Positions 24,128 to 33,045 are shown, numbered from the stretch's first letter. The stretch is DNA of 64,000 nt from VAYN01 sp963702075 (GCA_963702075.1 OY969703.1:62001-126000); one strand, 5' to 3'. Made by a program: numbers and translations. The notes: generated by a model from the sequence alone, not told the origin.

Positions 24128-26392
24128 TCACCCCCGCACCTTGACGGTGACCGGAGGCGAGAAGCCGGGGGCGTAGGGCCAGTGCTCCTCCGCCAGCGCC
24201 GTCGCTCGCAGCCGGATCGCGGCACTGCCGCTGACGTAGCGGAAGCGATAGTGGGCGCGGTAGCGGCCGTGATGATCGGTGCGAGTGACGAGGACCGGGC
24301 GCCACCTGTGGGTCGCCTGCTCCAGGTACTGGATCGCGACCAGCTTGCCGCGGCGCGGGATCGGTGCTCCAGCGCTCTTGACCTTGCCGCTGAGGCGGAC
24401 CGCCTGCCCGGTGCGCAGGAGGGTCGGCACGGCTCGCAGGGAGAGGCCGGAGCGAACCCGCAGCTCCAGCGCCGGGCGCCGCGCCGGCTCCAGCGCGTCG
24501 TCGCCGCTGAAGATCACGGTGACCCGGCGCGACGGTCCCGCCGGCAGCCGGGTTTCGAAGCCCCCCTGCTCGGCCGTCCTCACCGTCTGCACGGCGATCG
24601 GCGCCAGCGCCCCGTGGGACGGATGGGAGACGACGCGCAGCTCGCGATTCGCCAGCGCGGCACCGTCGGCGAGGGTGAGCCGTCCGCTCAGCAGAGCGGG
24701 TGCCCCGAACGGGACGGTGAGCGAATCGCCGTGACCATGGCCGCCGCGCAGCCGGGCGAACAGTCTCGCCTTCCCCCGCGGCTGCGGCTTCGCTTTGGTC
24801 AACGCCACCGCCTTCGCCAGCGGAGGCGGCGGCTCCCTGCGGATCGCCATCTGGGTGCCGTCGGCTCGCAGGCTGGTCGAGGCGCTGTTGCCGGCGGCGT
24901 CGACGGCGTCGGCCCGGAATACGTAGGTGCCGTAGCCGAGCTCTGGCATCGGCGCGACGAGGTGGGCCTTCCCCGGCGCATCGGCCGGCACGAGCTTGGT
25001 CGGCAGCTCGGTCCACTCGGCAGCGTCGACGCGTCGGTAGAGGAGCTGCCCGGAGGCGGGGCCGGAGTGTTCGTCGGCGATGTCCGCCATCACCTGACTT
25101 CCCGACTCCTCGGTCGAGAAGGCAACCTCTGGCTTGACGTCGTCGAAACGCAGCGGCACCGTCACCGCCGAGGCAGCCGCGTCGTTGCCGGCTTCGTCGC
25201 GCAGCCACAGCTGCAGGGAGAAAGTCCCCGCCCCCGGCACCGAGAGGTCGGCGAGGGAGCGGCGGTCGTGGCCGGCGGCGAGCCGGACCCCGGTGTCGTA
25301 GCCGTTGGAGCCGGTGATCCGCCAGAGGGCGGCGCCGATCGGGCTGCCGCGACCCTGGTCGGGGTTTTCCCAGCCGAGGTCGAAGTCATCGGTCCGCCGC
25401 CAGCCTTCGCCGCCGGCGAGCGTCAGCGCCCTCGGGTGCGCCGGCGGGTTGTTGTCGACCTGGAACTGCACGGCGCCGGTGCAGGCGTTGTTGCCGGCGA
25501 AGTCGACCGTGCAGTGGATGACGTTGTGGGGACCGTCGCCGAGAGCCGCGGTTTCAACGAAATGGGTATTCGCGACGGCGGTACGGCATGGGCGCATCGT
25601 CGTCGCCCGCCACTCACCGCCCACCTGCACCTTGTTGCATTCGTACTCGGTGAGGCCGACGCGGGCGTCGTCGACGTAGGTTTCGCTGTAGCGGACGCCG
25701 GCTCCCCCGTCGGCATCGCCGACCACGACCCACTGGTAGCCGCGGCGCCAGCCACCGGCCAGCAGCGGCCCGCCGGTCATCTGCGAGACGGGCGCGCCGT
25801 CGTCCTCGACGGTCAGCGTCACCGCGCGCAGCCCCGACCAGGATCCCTGGTCCAACGAGCACCACTTGTCCTCGCCACGGGCGCAGAGGAGCCGGTCCTC
25901 GAAGGCCGGAACCGGTGAGTTGAAGCCCATGCTGAAGTCCCGCAGCGCGGTGTCGGTGGTGCCTGCGGTGAGCGACGGGACGAAGGTCCCCTGCCAGTTG
26001 ACCGCGCCCATCCGCTGCTCGATCCCGTCGTGGAGGGCGTGCCACCAGGTCCCGCGGACGGCGGTGAGCCCCTGCGTCCCCGGGGGAGCTTCCCAGCGCC
26101 AGCGGGCGAAGCGGGTGCCGGAGACGGAGGTCTGGCCGTCACGGGTGAGGCTCTTCATGTGGACGCCTTCGAACGGATCGGAGCCCGCGGGCGTTACGCA
26201 GTAGGCATCGGGGCGGAACTTGGCGCCGCCGGTGGTGTCGGCCCAGCCGGCGTCGGCGCCGACGGACCAGCCGCACTGGGCCACCTGGTACTTCCCGGCG
26301 CTCGCCTTCGCCGCCACCAGCAGCAGCATGCTCATCGCCAGCAGCAACCCCAGGGCGACGATCCTCCCGACGACGATTCTGGTCCCAGACAT
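24128..26392 (-). CDS. Large secreted protein with Ig-like/bacterial surface domains
   Basis: 754 residues. A signal peptide MSGTRIVVGRIVALGLLLAM...SASAG ends near residue 32. Residues 30-250 are a cysteine-containing domain without a family I recognise. Residues 250-500 hold repeated strands of the kind in bacterial Ig/fibronectin-like modules (GGVRYSETYVDD..., PAHPRALTLAGGEGWRRT, VFRADAVDAAGNSAS). The C-terminal third carries further beta modules (LLSGRLTLADGAALANREL, VRLSGKVKSAGAPIPRRGKL). It is probably a cell-surface or secreted protein typical of Thermoleophilia genomes. It is divergent from the Mrp ATPase gene. Confidence 0.8.
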   Translation of the reverse strand: MSGTRIVVGRIVALGLLLAMSMLLLVAAKASAGKYQVAQCGWSVGADAGWADTTGGAKFRPDAYCVTPAGSDPFEGVHMKSLTRDGQTSVSGTRFARWRWEAPPGTQGLTAVRGTWWHALHDGIEQRMGAVNWQGTFVPSLTAGTTDTALRDFSMGFNSPVPAFEDRLLCARGEDKWCSLDQGSWSGLRAVTLTVEDDGAPVSQMTGGPLLAGGWRRGYQWVVVGDADGGAGVRYSETYVDDARVGLTEYECNKVQVGGEWRATTMRPCRTAVANTHFVETAALGDGPHNVIHCTVDFAGNNACTGAVQFQVDNNPPAHPRALTLAGGEGWRRTDDFDLGWENPDQGRGSPIGAALWRITGSNGYDTGVRLAAGHDRRSLADLSVPGAGTFSLQLWLRDEAGNDAAASAVTVPLRFDDVKPEVAFSTEESGSQVMADIADEHSGPASGQLLYRRVDAAEWTELPTKLVPADAPGKAHLVAPMPELGYGTYVFRADAVDAAGNSASTSLRADGTQMAIRREPPPPLAKAVALTKAKPQPRGKARLFARLRGGHGHGDSLTVPFGAPALLSGRLTLADGAALANRELRVVSHPSHGALAPIAVQTVRTAEQGGFETRLPAGPSRRVTVIFSGDDALEPARRPALELRVRSGLSLRAVPTLLRTGQAVRLSGKVKSAGAPIPRRGKLVAIQYLEQATHRWRPVLVTRTDHHGRYRAHYRFRYVSGSAAIRLRATALAEEHWPYAPGFSPPVTVKVRG

Positions 26393-26505
26393 TGATCCTC
26401 CTTCGCTCGACTGCGTTCGGGGACCTAAGGGCGCGGGCGGCGGAAACTCTCCCCCCTGCGGCCGCGAAAGACGGCCGAACCGGCTCCTTTGCGAGAATCG
26501 AAGCG

Positions 26506-27654
26506 ATGCCACTCCCCACTGAAGATCAGATCACCGAGAAGCTGCGCGCCGTCATCGACCCCGAGCTGCGGCGCTCGATCGTCGAGCTGGGCATGGTCCG
26601 CTCGATCGACGTCAAAGACGACGGCCGGGTCGAGGTCGTGGTCTCGCTGACCACGGCCGGCTGCCCGATCCGCTCGCACTTCGAACAGGCCGTCGCCGCC
26701 CAGGTCTCCCAGCTGGAAGGCGTGACCGCGGTCGCGGTCGGTTTCGACGTCCTCTCCGACGAGGAGAAAGGCCACCTGCAACAGACGCTCGGCCGCGGCA
26801 AGCTGCCGCAGGGGGCGCTGGCGAAGGTGAAGAACGTGATCTGCGTCTCCTCCGGCAAGGGCGGGGTCGGCAAGTCGACGATGACCGCCAACCTGGCCGC
26901 GGCGCTGAACGCCGAAGGCCACTCGGCCGGAGCGCTCGACTGCGACGTCTACGGCTACTCGATCCCGCGCATGCTCGGGGTCAACCACAAACCGGAAGTC
27001 AACGGCGAGCGGAAAATCCTGCCGCTGGACTCTCCGAGCGGCGTCAAGGTGATGTCGATCGGCTTCTTCGTCGAGGACAATTCGGCGGTCGTCTGGCGCG
27101 GCCCGATGCTGCACAAGGCGATCCAGCAGTTCCTCGAGGACGTCGCCTGGGACGAGCTCGAGTACCTGCTCCTGGATCTGCCGCCGGGGACCGGCGACGT
27201 CTCGATGACCCTGGCCCAGCTGCTGCCGCAGGCGAAGTTCGTCGTTGTCACCACGCCGCAGCCGGCGGCGCAGTCGGTGGCGCGGCGCGGCGCCGAGATG
27301 GCGCGGAAATTCGACCTCGAGATCCTCGGTGTGATCGAGAACATGTCCGGCTTCACGACGCCCACCGGTGAGCGCTTCACGATCTTCGGCGAGGGGGGCG
27401 GTCAGCTGCTGGCCGACGAACTCGACGTGCCTCTCCTCGGCAAGGTGCCGCTGTCGGAGCCGCTGCGCGAGCACGCCGACGGCGGCTCGCCGCTGGCGAT
27501 CGACGAGCCTGACGCCCCCGCCTCGCAGGCGATCCGCCAGGCGGCACGCGGCATCATCGCCGCGACCCCGCAGGAGCTGCCGGTGCTGCAGGCGACTCCG
27601 GCCGCCGCCGAAGCACCGCCGGTCAGCGGCATCCCGCTGCCTGTCGTCCAGTAG
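26506..27654 (+). CDS. Mrp/ApbC/NBP35-type iron-sulfur cluster carrier ATPase
   Basis: 382 residues. The N-terminal MIP18/DUF59 domain (residues 5-80, with AGCPIRSHFEQAV) is followed by a P-loop ATPase with deviant Walker A CVSSGKGGVGKST and partner motifs DCDVYGYSIPRMLG and LLLDLPPGTGD. Such proteins bind and deliver Fe-S clusters to apoproteins. The C-terminal 40 residues are Ala/Pro-rich. The CxxC of many homologues, usually after ENMS, is not seen (ENMSGFTTPTG), which is a notable departure. ATG at 26506 chosen. Confidence 0.93.
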   Translation: MPLPTEDQITEKLRAVIDPELRRSIVELGMVRSIDVKDDGRVEVVVSLTTAGCPIRSHFEQAVAAQVSQLEGVTAVAVGFDVLSDEEKGHLQQTLGRGKLPQGALAKVKNVICVSSGKGGVGKSTMTANLAAALNAEGHSAGALDCDVYGYSIPRMLGVNHKPEVNGERKILPLDSPSGVKVMSIGFFVEDNSAVVWRGPMLHKAIQQFLEDVAWDELEYLLLDLPPGTGDVSMTLAQLLPQAKFVVVTTPQPAAQSVARRGAEMARKFDLEILGVIENMSGFTTPTGERFTIFGEGGGQLLADELDVPLLGKVPLSEPLREHADGGSPLAIDEPDAPASQAIRQAARGIIAATPQELPVLQATPAAAEAPPVSGIPLPVVQ

Positions 27655-27717
27655 CTCGGTGACGAAGGTCACAGAGCAAAGGGCAACCTTTCGCCCAATG
27701 CTGGGTTAAGGTTTGCA

Positions 27718-27850
27718 CACAAACGCCTAATCCCTGGCTAAGACATACCGGGGAGCGGGGGAACCAAGTTCCTGGGGCGAGCCCACCTACCGGTGGGGGC
27801 GCAGGCTCCTTCAGCGCCAGCCCGACAGCTAACCCCGTAGGCCGACGAAG
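27718..27850 (+). ncRNA. c-di-AMP riboswitch (ydaO/yuaA leader)
   Basis: The leader contains the characteristic blocks TAATCCCTGGCTAA, GGGGAGCGGGGGAACCAAG, GGGGCGA, GGCGCAGGCTCC and CCCGACAGCTAACCCCGTAGGC, in the order and spacing of the ydaO-yuaA class that senses cyclic di-AMP. It ends just before the ribosome-binding site (GAAGGAGGAG) of an NlpC/P60-like gene, a common target in actinobacteria. No terminator stem was resolved by eye; control of translation or transcription cannot be told apart here. Confidence 0.85.
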
Positions 27851-27863
27851 GAGGAGTGACTAG

Positions 27864-28400
27864 ATGCAGACGGCCCTTGGGGCGGCCCGAAAAACGCCCG
27901 CCCTTCGAGTTTTCCTCGCGGTACTGGCCCTGGTGACGACTTCGCTCGCCGTGGCCGGACCCGCCCAAGCGACCCCTCCCGGCGGCGTCACCTCGACTGC
28001 CCCGGAAACCGAAGCAGCAAGCGAAACCGGCCCTCCCGGCAAAGCGACGCTGGTCAACGGCCGGGCAATCCCGCCGGTGAACGCGCCCCCGGCGGTCAAG
28101 CAGGTAATCGCCGCCGCCAACAAGATCCGCACCAAGCCCTACGTCTACGGCGGCGGCCATGCCCGCTTCTGGGACGCCGGCTACGACTGCTCGGGCTCGG
28201 TCAGCTTCGCCCTCCACGGCGGCGGCTTCCTCACCAGCCCCCTCCCCTCCGGCCCGATGGAGACCTGGGGCAGCGCCGGCAAAGGCCGCTGGATCACCGT
28301 CTACGCCAACGCCGGCCACGCCTACGCCGTAATAGCCGGCCTCCGCTGGGACACGGCAGGCGTGACCAACGGAACGGCCCGAGATGGCACAAATCTCTAA
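27864..28400 (+). CDS. Secreted NlpC/P60-like cell-wall hydrolase
   Basis: 178 residues. A signal peptide (TPALRVFLAVLALVTTSLAVAG, cut near AQA) is followed by a Pro/Ala-rich linker and a short catalytic domain. The catalytic Cys lies in YDCSGSVSFAL, and the His is in NAGHAYAVIAGLRWD. The usual NlpC/P60 reaction is cleavage of the D-gamma-Glu to diamino-acid bond in peptidoglycan peptides. It is preceded by GAAGGAGG and by the c-di-AMP riboswitch, so expression follows cell-wall/osmotic signalling. Confidence 0.88.
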   Translation: MQTALGAARKTPALRVFLAVLALVTTSLAVAGPAQATPPGGVTSTAPETEAASETGPPGKATLVNGRAIPPVNAPPAVKQVIAAANKIRTKPYVYGGGHARFWDAGYDCSGSVSFALHGGGFLTSPLPSGPMETWGSAGKGRWITVYANAGHAYAVIAGLRWDTAGVTNGTARDGTNL

Positions 28401-28470
28401 GCGCGCAAGCGAGTGGGATCTTCATAGCCCGCCACCCCGCCGGCTACTGAGCTAACCGAAGCTGTAACGA

Positions 28471-28548
28471 GGGGGCGGGGAGCCCCTCTCCAGACACTCA
28501 ACCACGAGCCATTGGCGAGTGGTGCCTGGAGAGGGACTCCCCGCCCCC
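28471..28548. terminator. 23-bp inverted repeat, bidirectional terminator
   Basis: The arms 28471-28493 and 28526-28548 match at 22 of 23 positions and enclose a 32-base loop. It lies between the plus-strand NlpC-like gene and the minus-strand ferredoxin gene (stops at 28400 and 28556). A second short pairing (ACTC/GAGT) is possible in the loop. GC-rich arms without a clear T run. Confidence 0.7.
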
Positions 28549-28555
28549 TTAATAA

Positions 28556-28825
28556 CTAAGCCGCCTGATTCTTAAAGTAGTTCGCGTTGATCTCAGCGTA
28601 TTTGGCCCACTCCGCCGGAAGCTGATCCTCGGCAAAGCAAGCGTCCACCGGACAAGCCTCGACGCAAGCGTCGCAGTCGATGCACTCGTCCGGATCGATG
28701 TAGAGCTGCTCGACGTTGTCGTAATCGGCCTCGTCAGGAGTCGGGTGGATGCAATCGACGGGACAAACCTCGACGCACGAGTTGTCCTTCTGGCCAATGC
28801 ACGGCTCGGCGATGACGTAGGTCAT
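28556..28825 (-). CDS. fdxA: Seven-iron ferredoxin (3Fe-4S/4Fe-4S)
   Basis: 89 residues. The cluster cysteines occur in CIGQKDNSCVEVCPVDCI (first cluster, with the 3Fe-type spacing) and CIDCDACVEACPVDACF (second, regular CxxCxxCxxxCP). The C-terminal tail ends KNQAA, as in actinobacterial FdxA proteins. It is a cytoplasmic electron carrier for cytochromes P450 and oxidoreductases; the partner is unknown. Confidence 0.95.
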   Translation of the reverse strand: MTYVIAEPCIGQKDNSCVEVCPVDCIHPTPDEADYDNVEQLYIDPDECIDCDACVEACPVDACFAEDQLPAEWAKYAEINANYFKNQAA

Positions 28826-28912
28826 TTCGAAGGTCTCCTAAAAGCTCGTTTTCCGGGTGCCCGCCGGGTGCCCCGGCCAAGCGCGAGCGGTCATTTTAGG
28901 GATGATGCGGCG

Positions 28913-29809
28913 ATGCTGCTGCTGACGGGGGCAACGGGAAGCGTCGGATCGCGTCTGCTGCCGCTGCTCCTGGAGCGCGGCGAGGAGGTGCGGTGCCTGG
29001 TGCGGGAGCCGCGGCGGCTTGGGGCGCGGCGGGTCGACGTGCAGATCGCGCTCGGCGACCTGGGCGAGATGTCGGATCCCTACCTGGTGCGACAGGCGCT
29101 GCGCGGCGTCGACACGGTGATCCACCTGGCGGCCTCGATCCGCGACCAGCCGCCGAAGCGGATCGAGGAGCTGAACGGGCTGGCGACGGTGCGGCTGCTG
29201 CGGGCGGCCGAGCGCAGCGGCGTGCGGAGCTTCCACTTCTTCAGCGCGCTGGACGCGCAGGCGGCGCAGCGGACGCGCTTCTTCCGCGCCAAGTGGCTGG
29301 CCGAGCAGGCGGTCCTCTCCTCGCCGCTGCGGGCGACCGTCTTCGCCCCCTCGATCGTCTACGACCGCCGCGACCCCTGGATCACGCTGCTGCGGCGCTT
29401 CTCCTTCCTGCCGGTGCTGCCGGTCTCGGGCGAGGGCCAGGCGCGGTTCCAGCCGATCTGGTCGGCGGACGTGGCTCGCTGCGTGGTCGGGGCGCTCGAC
29501 CGGGAGCGCGGCGGCAATGGGACGACGAGCCGCTACGAGCTGGCCGGGCCGGAGACGCTTACCTACGATCAGATGGCCGACCTGGTCAGCAGGATCGCCG
29601 GGCGGCCGCGGGCGCTCGTCCACCTGCCGCTACCGCTGGTGCGCGCCAGCTTGATCGCCCTCCGCTCCATCGCCGGTGAGGCCGTGTTCGCTACCTGGGA
29701 GGAGGCCGAGTTGATGGAGGTCTCGATGATCAGCGAACTGGGGACCGGCGATGCGCAGGCACTTGGGGTGGAACCGCGAAGAATGGGAGATGTCCTTCAG
29801 GACGCTTAG
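28913..29809 (+). CDS. NAD(P)-dependent epimerase/dehydratase (atypical SDR)
   Basis: 298 residues. The N-terminal cofactor loop MLLLTGATGSVGSRLLP is a Rossmann GxxGxxG motif. VDTVIHLAASIRD and FSPIWSADVA-like QPIWSADVARCVVGAL are regions of NmrA/complex-I-subunit-like SDR proteins. The YxxxK motif is absent, so it is probably an atypical SDR that binds NAD(P) for a regulatory or lipid function. It ends 20 bases inside the next gene. The start is the ATG at 28913, 87 bases after the divergent ferredoxin. Confidence 0.85.
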   Translation: MLLLTGATGSVGSRLLPLLLERGEEVRCLVREPRRLGARRVDVQIALGDLGEMSDPYLVRQALRGVDTVIHLAASIRDQPPKRIEELNGLATVRLLRAAERSGVRSFHFFSALDAQAAQRTRFFRAKWLAEQAVLSSPLRATVFAPSIVYDRRDPWITLLRRFSFLPVLPVSGEGQARFQPIWSADVARCVVGALDRERGGNGTTSRYELAGPETLTYDQMADLVSRIAGRPRALVHLPLPLVRASLIALRSIAGEAVFATWEEAELMEVSMISELGTGDAQALGVEPRRMGDVLQDA

Positions 29810-30872
29810 GCGAGCTCTCGCGGGCGCGGTGGTGCTGTGGGCGCTTGTGATTCCGGCGTCCGCCCTCGCGCTCTCGTTGGTGCCGCCGAAGCCGGATGTC
29901 TTCCTCGGGGTCAGCGACCGGGGGACGACCGCCGAATTCAACGAATTTGCCGAACTGACGGGGAAGCACCCGGCGCTGATGGAGACCTTCCATCCCTGGG
30001 GCAACAGCCTCAACGAGGCCTACGAACGCTGGCGGGAAACCGCAACCCGGCCGATCCTCGCGATCTCGACCCAGGACGATCAGACGCTGGGCGAGCTGAT
30101 CACGCCGGAGCAGATCGCGCTCGGCGCCGGCGACGAATACCTGCTGCAGGTGAATAACTTCTTCGCCACCCACGGGCTGCCGGCCTACGTCCGGCCGCTG
30201 GGCGAGCCCAACCGCTGCCTCAACGCCTGGTCGGCGGTCGAATGCGACGGCCGCCAGAAAGGCGGCGAACACACGACCGGCTGGTACAAGCAGGCCTTCC
30301 GGCGCATCTCCCTGCTCGTCCGCGGCGGCCAGAGCCTGGAAGCGATCAACGCGACGCTGGCGGAAATCGGCCTGCCGCCGGTGCAACGGACCAAAGGACC
30401 GCCCCCGACCGAACTGCCCGCGGCGCCGGTCAGCATCGTCTGGAGCCCGCTGCCGGGCGGCTCCCCGCGGGTGAAAGGCAACTTTCCCGGCAACTACTGG
30501 CCGGGGCGCCGCTGGATCGACTGGGTCGGCACCGACTTCTATTCCGAATATCCCGTCTGGGAAGACCTCAACCACTTCTACGCCGGCAAGCAGTGGAAGG
30601 GGATGGCGGTGGCGATGACCGAGTGGGCGGTCTCCGGCGAGGACGAACCCCGCTTCGTCAAGCAGGTCGTCACCTGGACCGTCCGCCACCCCCGCGTGCG
30701 GATGCTCGTCTACTACCAGGGCTTCGGCGCCGGCAATCAGTATGACCTCCGCCTCTACCCCCGCACCACCAACACCCTGCGCAAGAAGATCCGCCGCGAA
30801 AACTTCCTCGAAACCGCCGAAACCAACGCCGGCTTCCTCCCGCCGCTACCCCCGAAGCCGCGGAAAAAATAG
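29790..30872 (+). CDS. Secreted glycoside hydrolase, GH26-like (beta-mannanase type)
   Basis: 360 residues from the ATG at 29790 (an upstream ATG at 29751 lies inside the previous gene). Signal peptide MSFRTLRRALAGAVVLWALV...ALA. The barrel carries RPLGEPNRCLNAW (acid/base Glu) and VAMTEWAVSG (nucleophile Glu), in the order expected for clan GH-A enzymes of the GH26 type, plus FHPWGNSLNEAY near the N-terminus. The C-terminus is basic (PKPRKK). It probably degrades or remodels an extracellular polysaccharide; the substrate is unproven. Confidence 0.8.
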   Translation: MSFRTLRRALAGAVVLWALVIPASALALSLVPPKPDVFLGVSDRGTTAEFNEFAELTGKHPALMETFHPWGNSLNEAYERWRETATRPILAISTQDDQTLGELITPEQIALGAGDEYLLQVNNFFATHGLPAYVRPLGEPNRCLNAWSAVECDGRQKGGEHTTGWYKQAFRRISLLVRGGQSLEAINATLAEIGLPPVQRTKGPPPTELPAAPVSIVWSPLPGGSPRVKGNFPGNYWPGRRWIDWVGTDFYSEYPVWEDLNHFYAGKQWKGMAVAMTEWAVSGEDEPRFVKQVVTWTVRHPRVRMLVYYQGFGAGNQYDLRLYPRTTNTLRKKIRRENFLETAETNAGFLPPLPPKPRKK

Positions 30873-30882
30873 ACAGAGAAAC

Positions 30883-30925
30883 CATTGTCGCTTTTATCTC
30901 CCTATAGGCCACAAAAGCGACAATG
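30883..30925. repeat. 13-bp inverted repeat hairpin
   Basis: The arms are 30883-30895 (CATTGTCGCTTTT) and 30913-30925 (AAAAGCGACAATG), perfectly complementary, with a 17-base loop. It follows the GH26-like gene. It shares its inner TTTT...AAAA architecture and a TATC/CC...AGG loop with the hairpin at 20153-20203, and may be a terminator or a small repeated element. Confidence 0.6.
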
Positions 30926-30942
30926 AAGTTCTGATCCAAAAA

Positions 30943-30970
30943 GAGAGGCCCGGATTGCTCCGGGCCTCTC
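30943..30970 (-). terminator. Intrinsic terminator of groES-groEL
   Basis: The arms 30943-30954 (GAGAGGCCCGGA) and 30959-30970 form a perfect 12-bp stem with a 4-base loop. On the minus strand the stem is followed by CTTTTTGG, giving a short U run. It lies 28 bases after the groEL stop. Confidence 0.85.
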
Positions 30971-30997
30971 GAAACTGCTTCCGCGGTTGCGGAGTGG

Positions 30998-32632
30998 CTA
31001 CATCATGCCGCCCATGTCGGGCATGCCGCCCGGCATTCCGCCGCCGCCGTTCTCCTCCGGCGGTTCGGCGATGATCGCCTCGGTCACGAGAATGTTCTTC
31101 GCGATCGAGGCGGCGTTCTCCAGGGCGGAGCGGGTGACCTTGGTCGGGTCGATGACGCCGGCCTTGATCAGGTCGCCGTACTCGCCGCTTGCCGCGTTCA
31201 GGCCTTCGCCGGCCTTCAGCTCGCGGACCTTGTTGACGACGACCGAGCCCTCGAGGCCCGAGTTCTCGGCGATCTGCCGTACCGGCTCCTCGAGCGAGCG
31301 GTGGATGATCCGGGCGCCGGTCTTCTCGTCCGGGTCGTCCAGCTTCTCCGGGTCGAGGCCGTCCTGCGCGTTCAGCAGGGCCACGCCACCACCCGGCACG
31401 ACGCCCTCCTCGAGCGCGGCGCGGGTCGCCTGCAGCGCGTCCTCGACGCGGTGCTTTTTCTCCTTCATCTCGGTCTCGGTGGCGGCGCCGACCTTGACCA
31501 CGGCGACGCCTCCGGCGAGCTTGGCCAGACGCTCCTGGAGCTTCTCCCGATCGAAGTCGGAGTCGGTGTTTTCGACCTCCGTTTTGATCTGGTTGATCCG
31601 GCCTTTGATGTCCTCGCCCTCACCGGCACCGTCGATGATCGTGGTGTTGTCTTTGGCGACGACGATGCGGCGGGCCTTGCCGAGCTGGGCGAGCTGGGTG
31701 TTCTCCAGTTTCAGGCCCATCTCCTCGGTGATCACCTCGCCGCCGGTGAGGATCGCGATGTCCTCGAGCATCCGCTTGCGGCGGTCGCCGAAGCCGGGGG
31801 CTTTGACGGCGACGCCGGTGAAGGTGCCCCGGAGCTTGTTCACGACCAGGGTCGCGAGGCACTCGCCCTCGACGTCCTCGGCCACGATCAGCAGCGGTTT
31901 CCCTCCCTGCATCACCTGCTCGAGCACCGGCAGGATGTCCCGCACGGAGCCGATTTTCTGGTTGGCGATGAGGATGTAGGGGTCGTCCAGCACCGCCTCC
32001 ATGCGGTCCTGGTCGGTGACCATGTACGGCGAGATGTAGCCCTTGTCGAACTGCATCCCCTCGGTGAACTCGAGCTCCATCCCGAAGGTCTGGCCCTCCT
32101 CGACGTTCACCACGCCGTCTTTGCCGACTTTCTCGATCGCGTCGGCGATCACGTTGCCGATGTCGTCGTCACCGGCGGAGATGGCGGCGACGCGGGCGAT
32201 CTGATCTTTGCCCGAGACCTCCTTCGACTGCTTGTTGCGGAGGTTGTCGACGACGTCCTCGACCGCCTTCTCGATGCCGCGGCGCAGGGCCAGCGGGTTG
32301 GCGCCGGCGGCCACGTTCTTCAGGCCCTGGCGGACGATCGTCTGGGCGAGCAGGGTGGCGGTGGTGGTGCCGTCACCGGCGACGTCGTTGGTCGCCGTGG
32401 CGACCTCGCGGACGAGCTGGGCGCCCTGGTTCTCGAAGACGTCCTCGACCTCGACCTCGCGGGCGATGGTGACGCCGTCGTTGGTGATCGTCGGCGCGCC
32501 GAACTTTTTGTCGAGCACGACGTAGCGACCTTTGGGGCCGAGGGTCACCTTGACGGCGTTGGCGACGGAATCGACGCCGGCCTGCAGGGCCCCTCTGGCC
32601 TCCTCTGCGTACTTCAGCTCCTTGTGAGCCAT
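30998..32632 (-). CDS. groL: 60-kDa chaperonin GroEL
   Basis: 544 residues. It forms the double-ring folding chamber with GroES. Typical sequence: KEVEVEDVFENQGAQ-like REVEVEDVFENQGAQLV, ATP site VAGDGTTTATLLAQ, and the Gly/Met-rich tail GGGGMPGGMPDMGGMM. The ATG is 41 bases after groES. There is no sign of truncation. It is controlled together with groES by the CIRCE element at 33046-33072. Confidence 0.98.
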   Translation of the reverse strand: MAHKELKYAEEARGALQAGVDSVANAVKVTLGPKGRYVVLDKKFGAPTITNDGVTIAREVEVEDVFENQGAQLVREVATATNDVAGDGTTTATLLAQTIVRQGLKNVAAGANPLALRRGIEKAVEDVVDNLRNKQSKEVSGKDQIARVAAISAGDDDIGNVIADAIEKVGKDGVVNVEEGQTFGMELEFTEGMQFDKGYISPYMVTDQDRMEAVLDDPYILIANQKIGSVRDILPVLEQVMQGGKPLLIVAEDVEGECLATLVVNKLRGTFTGVAVKAPGFGDRRKRMLEDIAILTGGEVITEEMGLKLENTQLAQLGKARRIVVAKDNTTIIDGAGEGEDIKGRINQIKTEVENTDSDFDREKLQERLAKLAGGVAVVKVGAATETEMKEKKHRVEDALQATRAALEEGVVPGGGVALLNAQDGLDPEKLDDPDEKTGARIIHRSLEEPVRQIAENSGLEGSVVVNKVRELKAGEGLNAASGEYGDLIKAGVIDPTKVTRSALENAASIAKNILVTEAIIAEPPEENGGGGMPGGMPDMGGMM

Positions 32633-32673
32633 TTCTTTCGGTCCTCCTTGGTTACGTAAGTCCGGGTGGAGAG

Positions 32674-32961
32674 CTAGGCGACCTTGGCCAGGACGTCCGA
32701 CTCGCGCAGCACCAGCAGGTCGTCGCCCTCGACGGTCACCTCGGTGCCGCCGTATTTGGAGTAGAGGACTTCGTCCCCCTCCGCGACGTCGAGCGGGCGG
32801 CGGCTGCCGTCGTCGGCGACGGCGCCGTCGCCGACGGCGAGCACCTTGCCCTTCTGCGGCTTCTCTTTGGCGGTGTCGGGGAGGACGATCCCGCTTGCGG
32901 TCGTCTCCTCCTCCTCTACCGGCTTGACGATCAGCCGGTCCCCGAGGGGCTTCAGCTTCAT
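32674..32961 (-). CDS. groS: 10-kDa co-chaperonin GroES
   Basis: 95 residues. It forms the lid of the GroEL chamber. Typical N-terminus MKLKPLGDRLIVKPVEEEE, mobile loop TTASGIVLPDTAKEKPQ and C-terminal YSKYGGTEVTVEGDDLLVLRE. It is the first gene of the chaperonin operon; a CIRCE operator lies 85-111 bases upstream. Confidence 0.98.
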   Translation of the reverse strand: MKLKPLGDRLIVKPVEEEETTASGIVLPDTAKEKPQKGKVLAVGDGAVADDGSRRPLDVAEGDEVLYSKYGGTEVTVEGDDLLVLRESDVLAKVA

Positions 32962-33045
32962 CCGTGAACCTCCGTTATAGGTCAGTGATTGGGTGGGAAA
33001 GTCGAGAATGCTGCTTGCAGAGCCAAGTTCCTGCGATAGCGGCGT

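Noticed and set aside
23622..25208. 528-residue extension of the cyclophilin
   Set aside because: The part before 24083 is a shadow of the secreted gene 24128-26392; the cyclophilin domain starts at MSQATLHTSAG.
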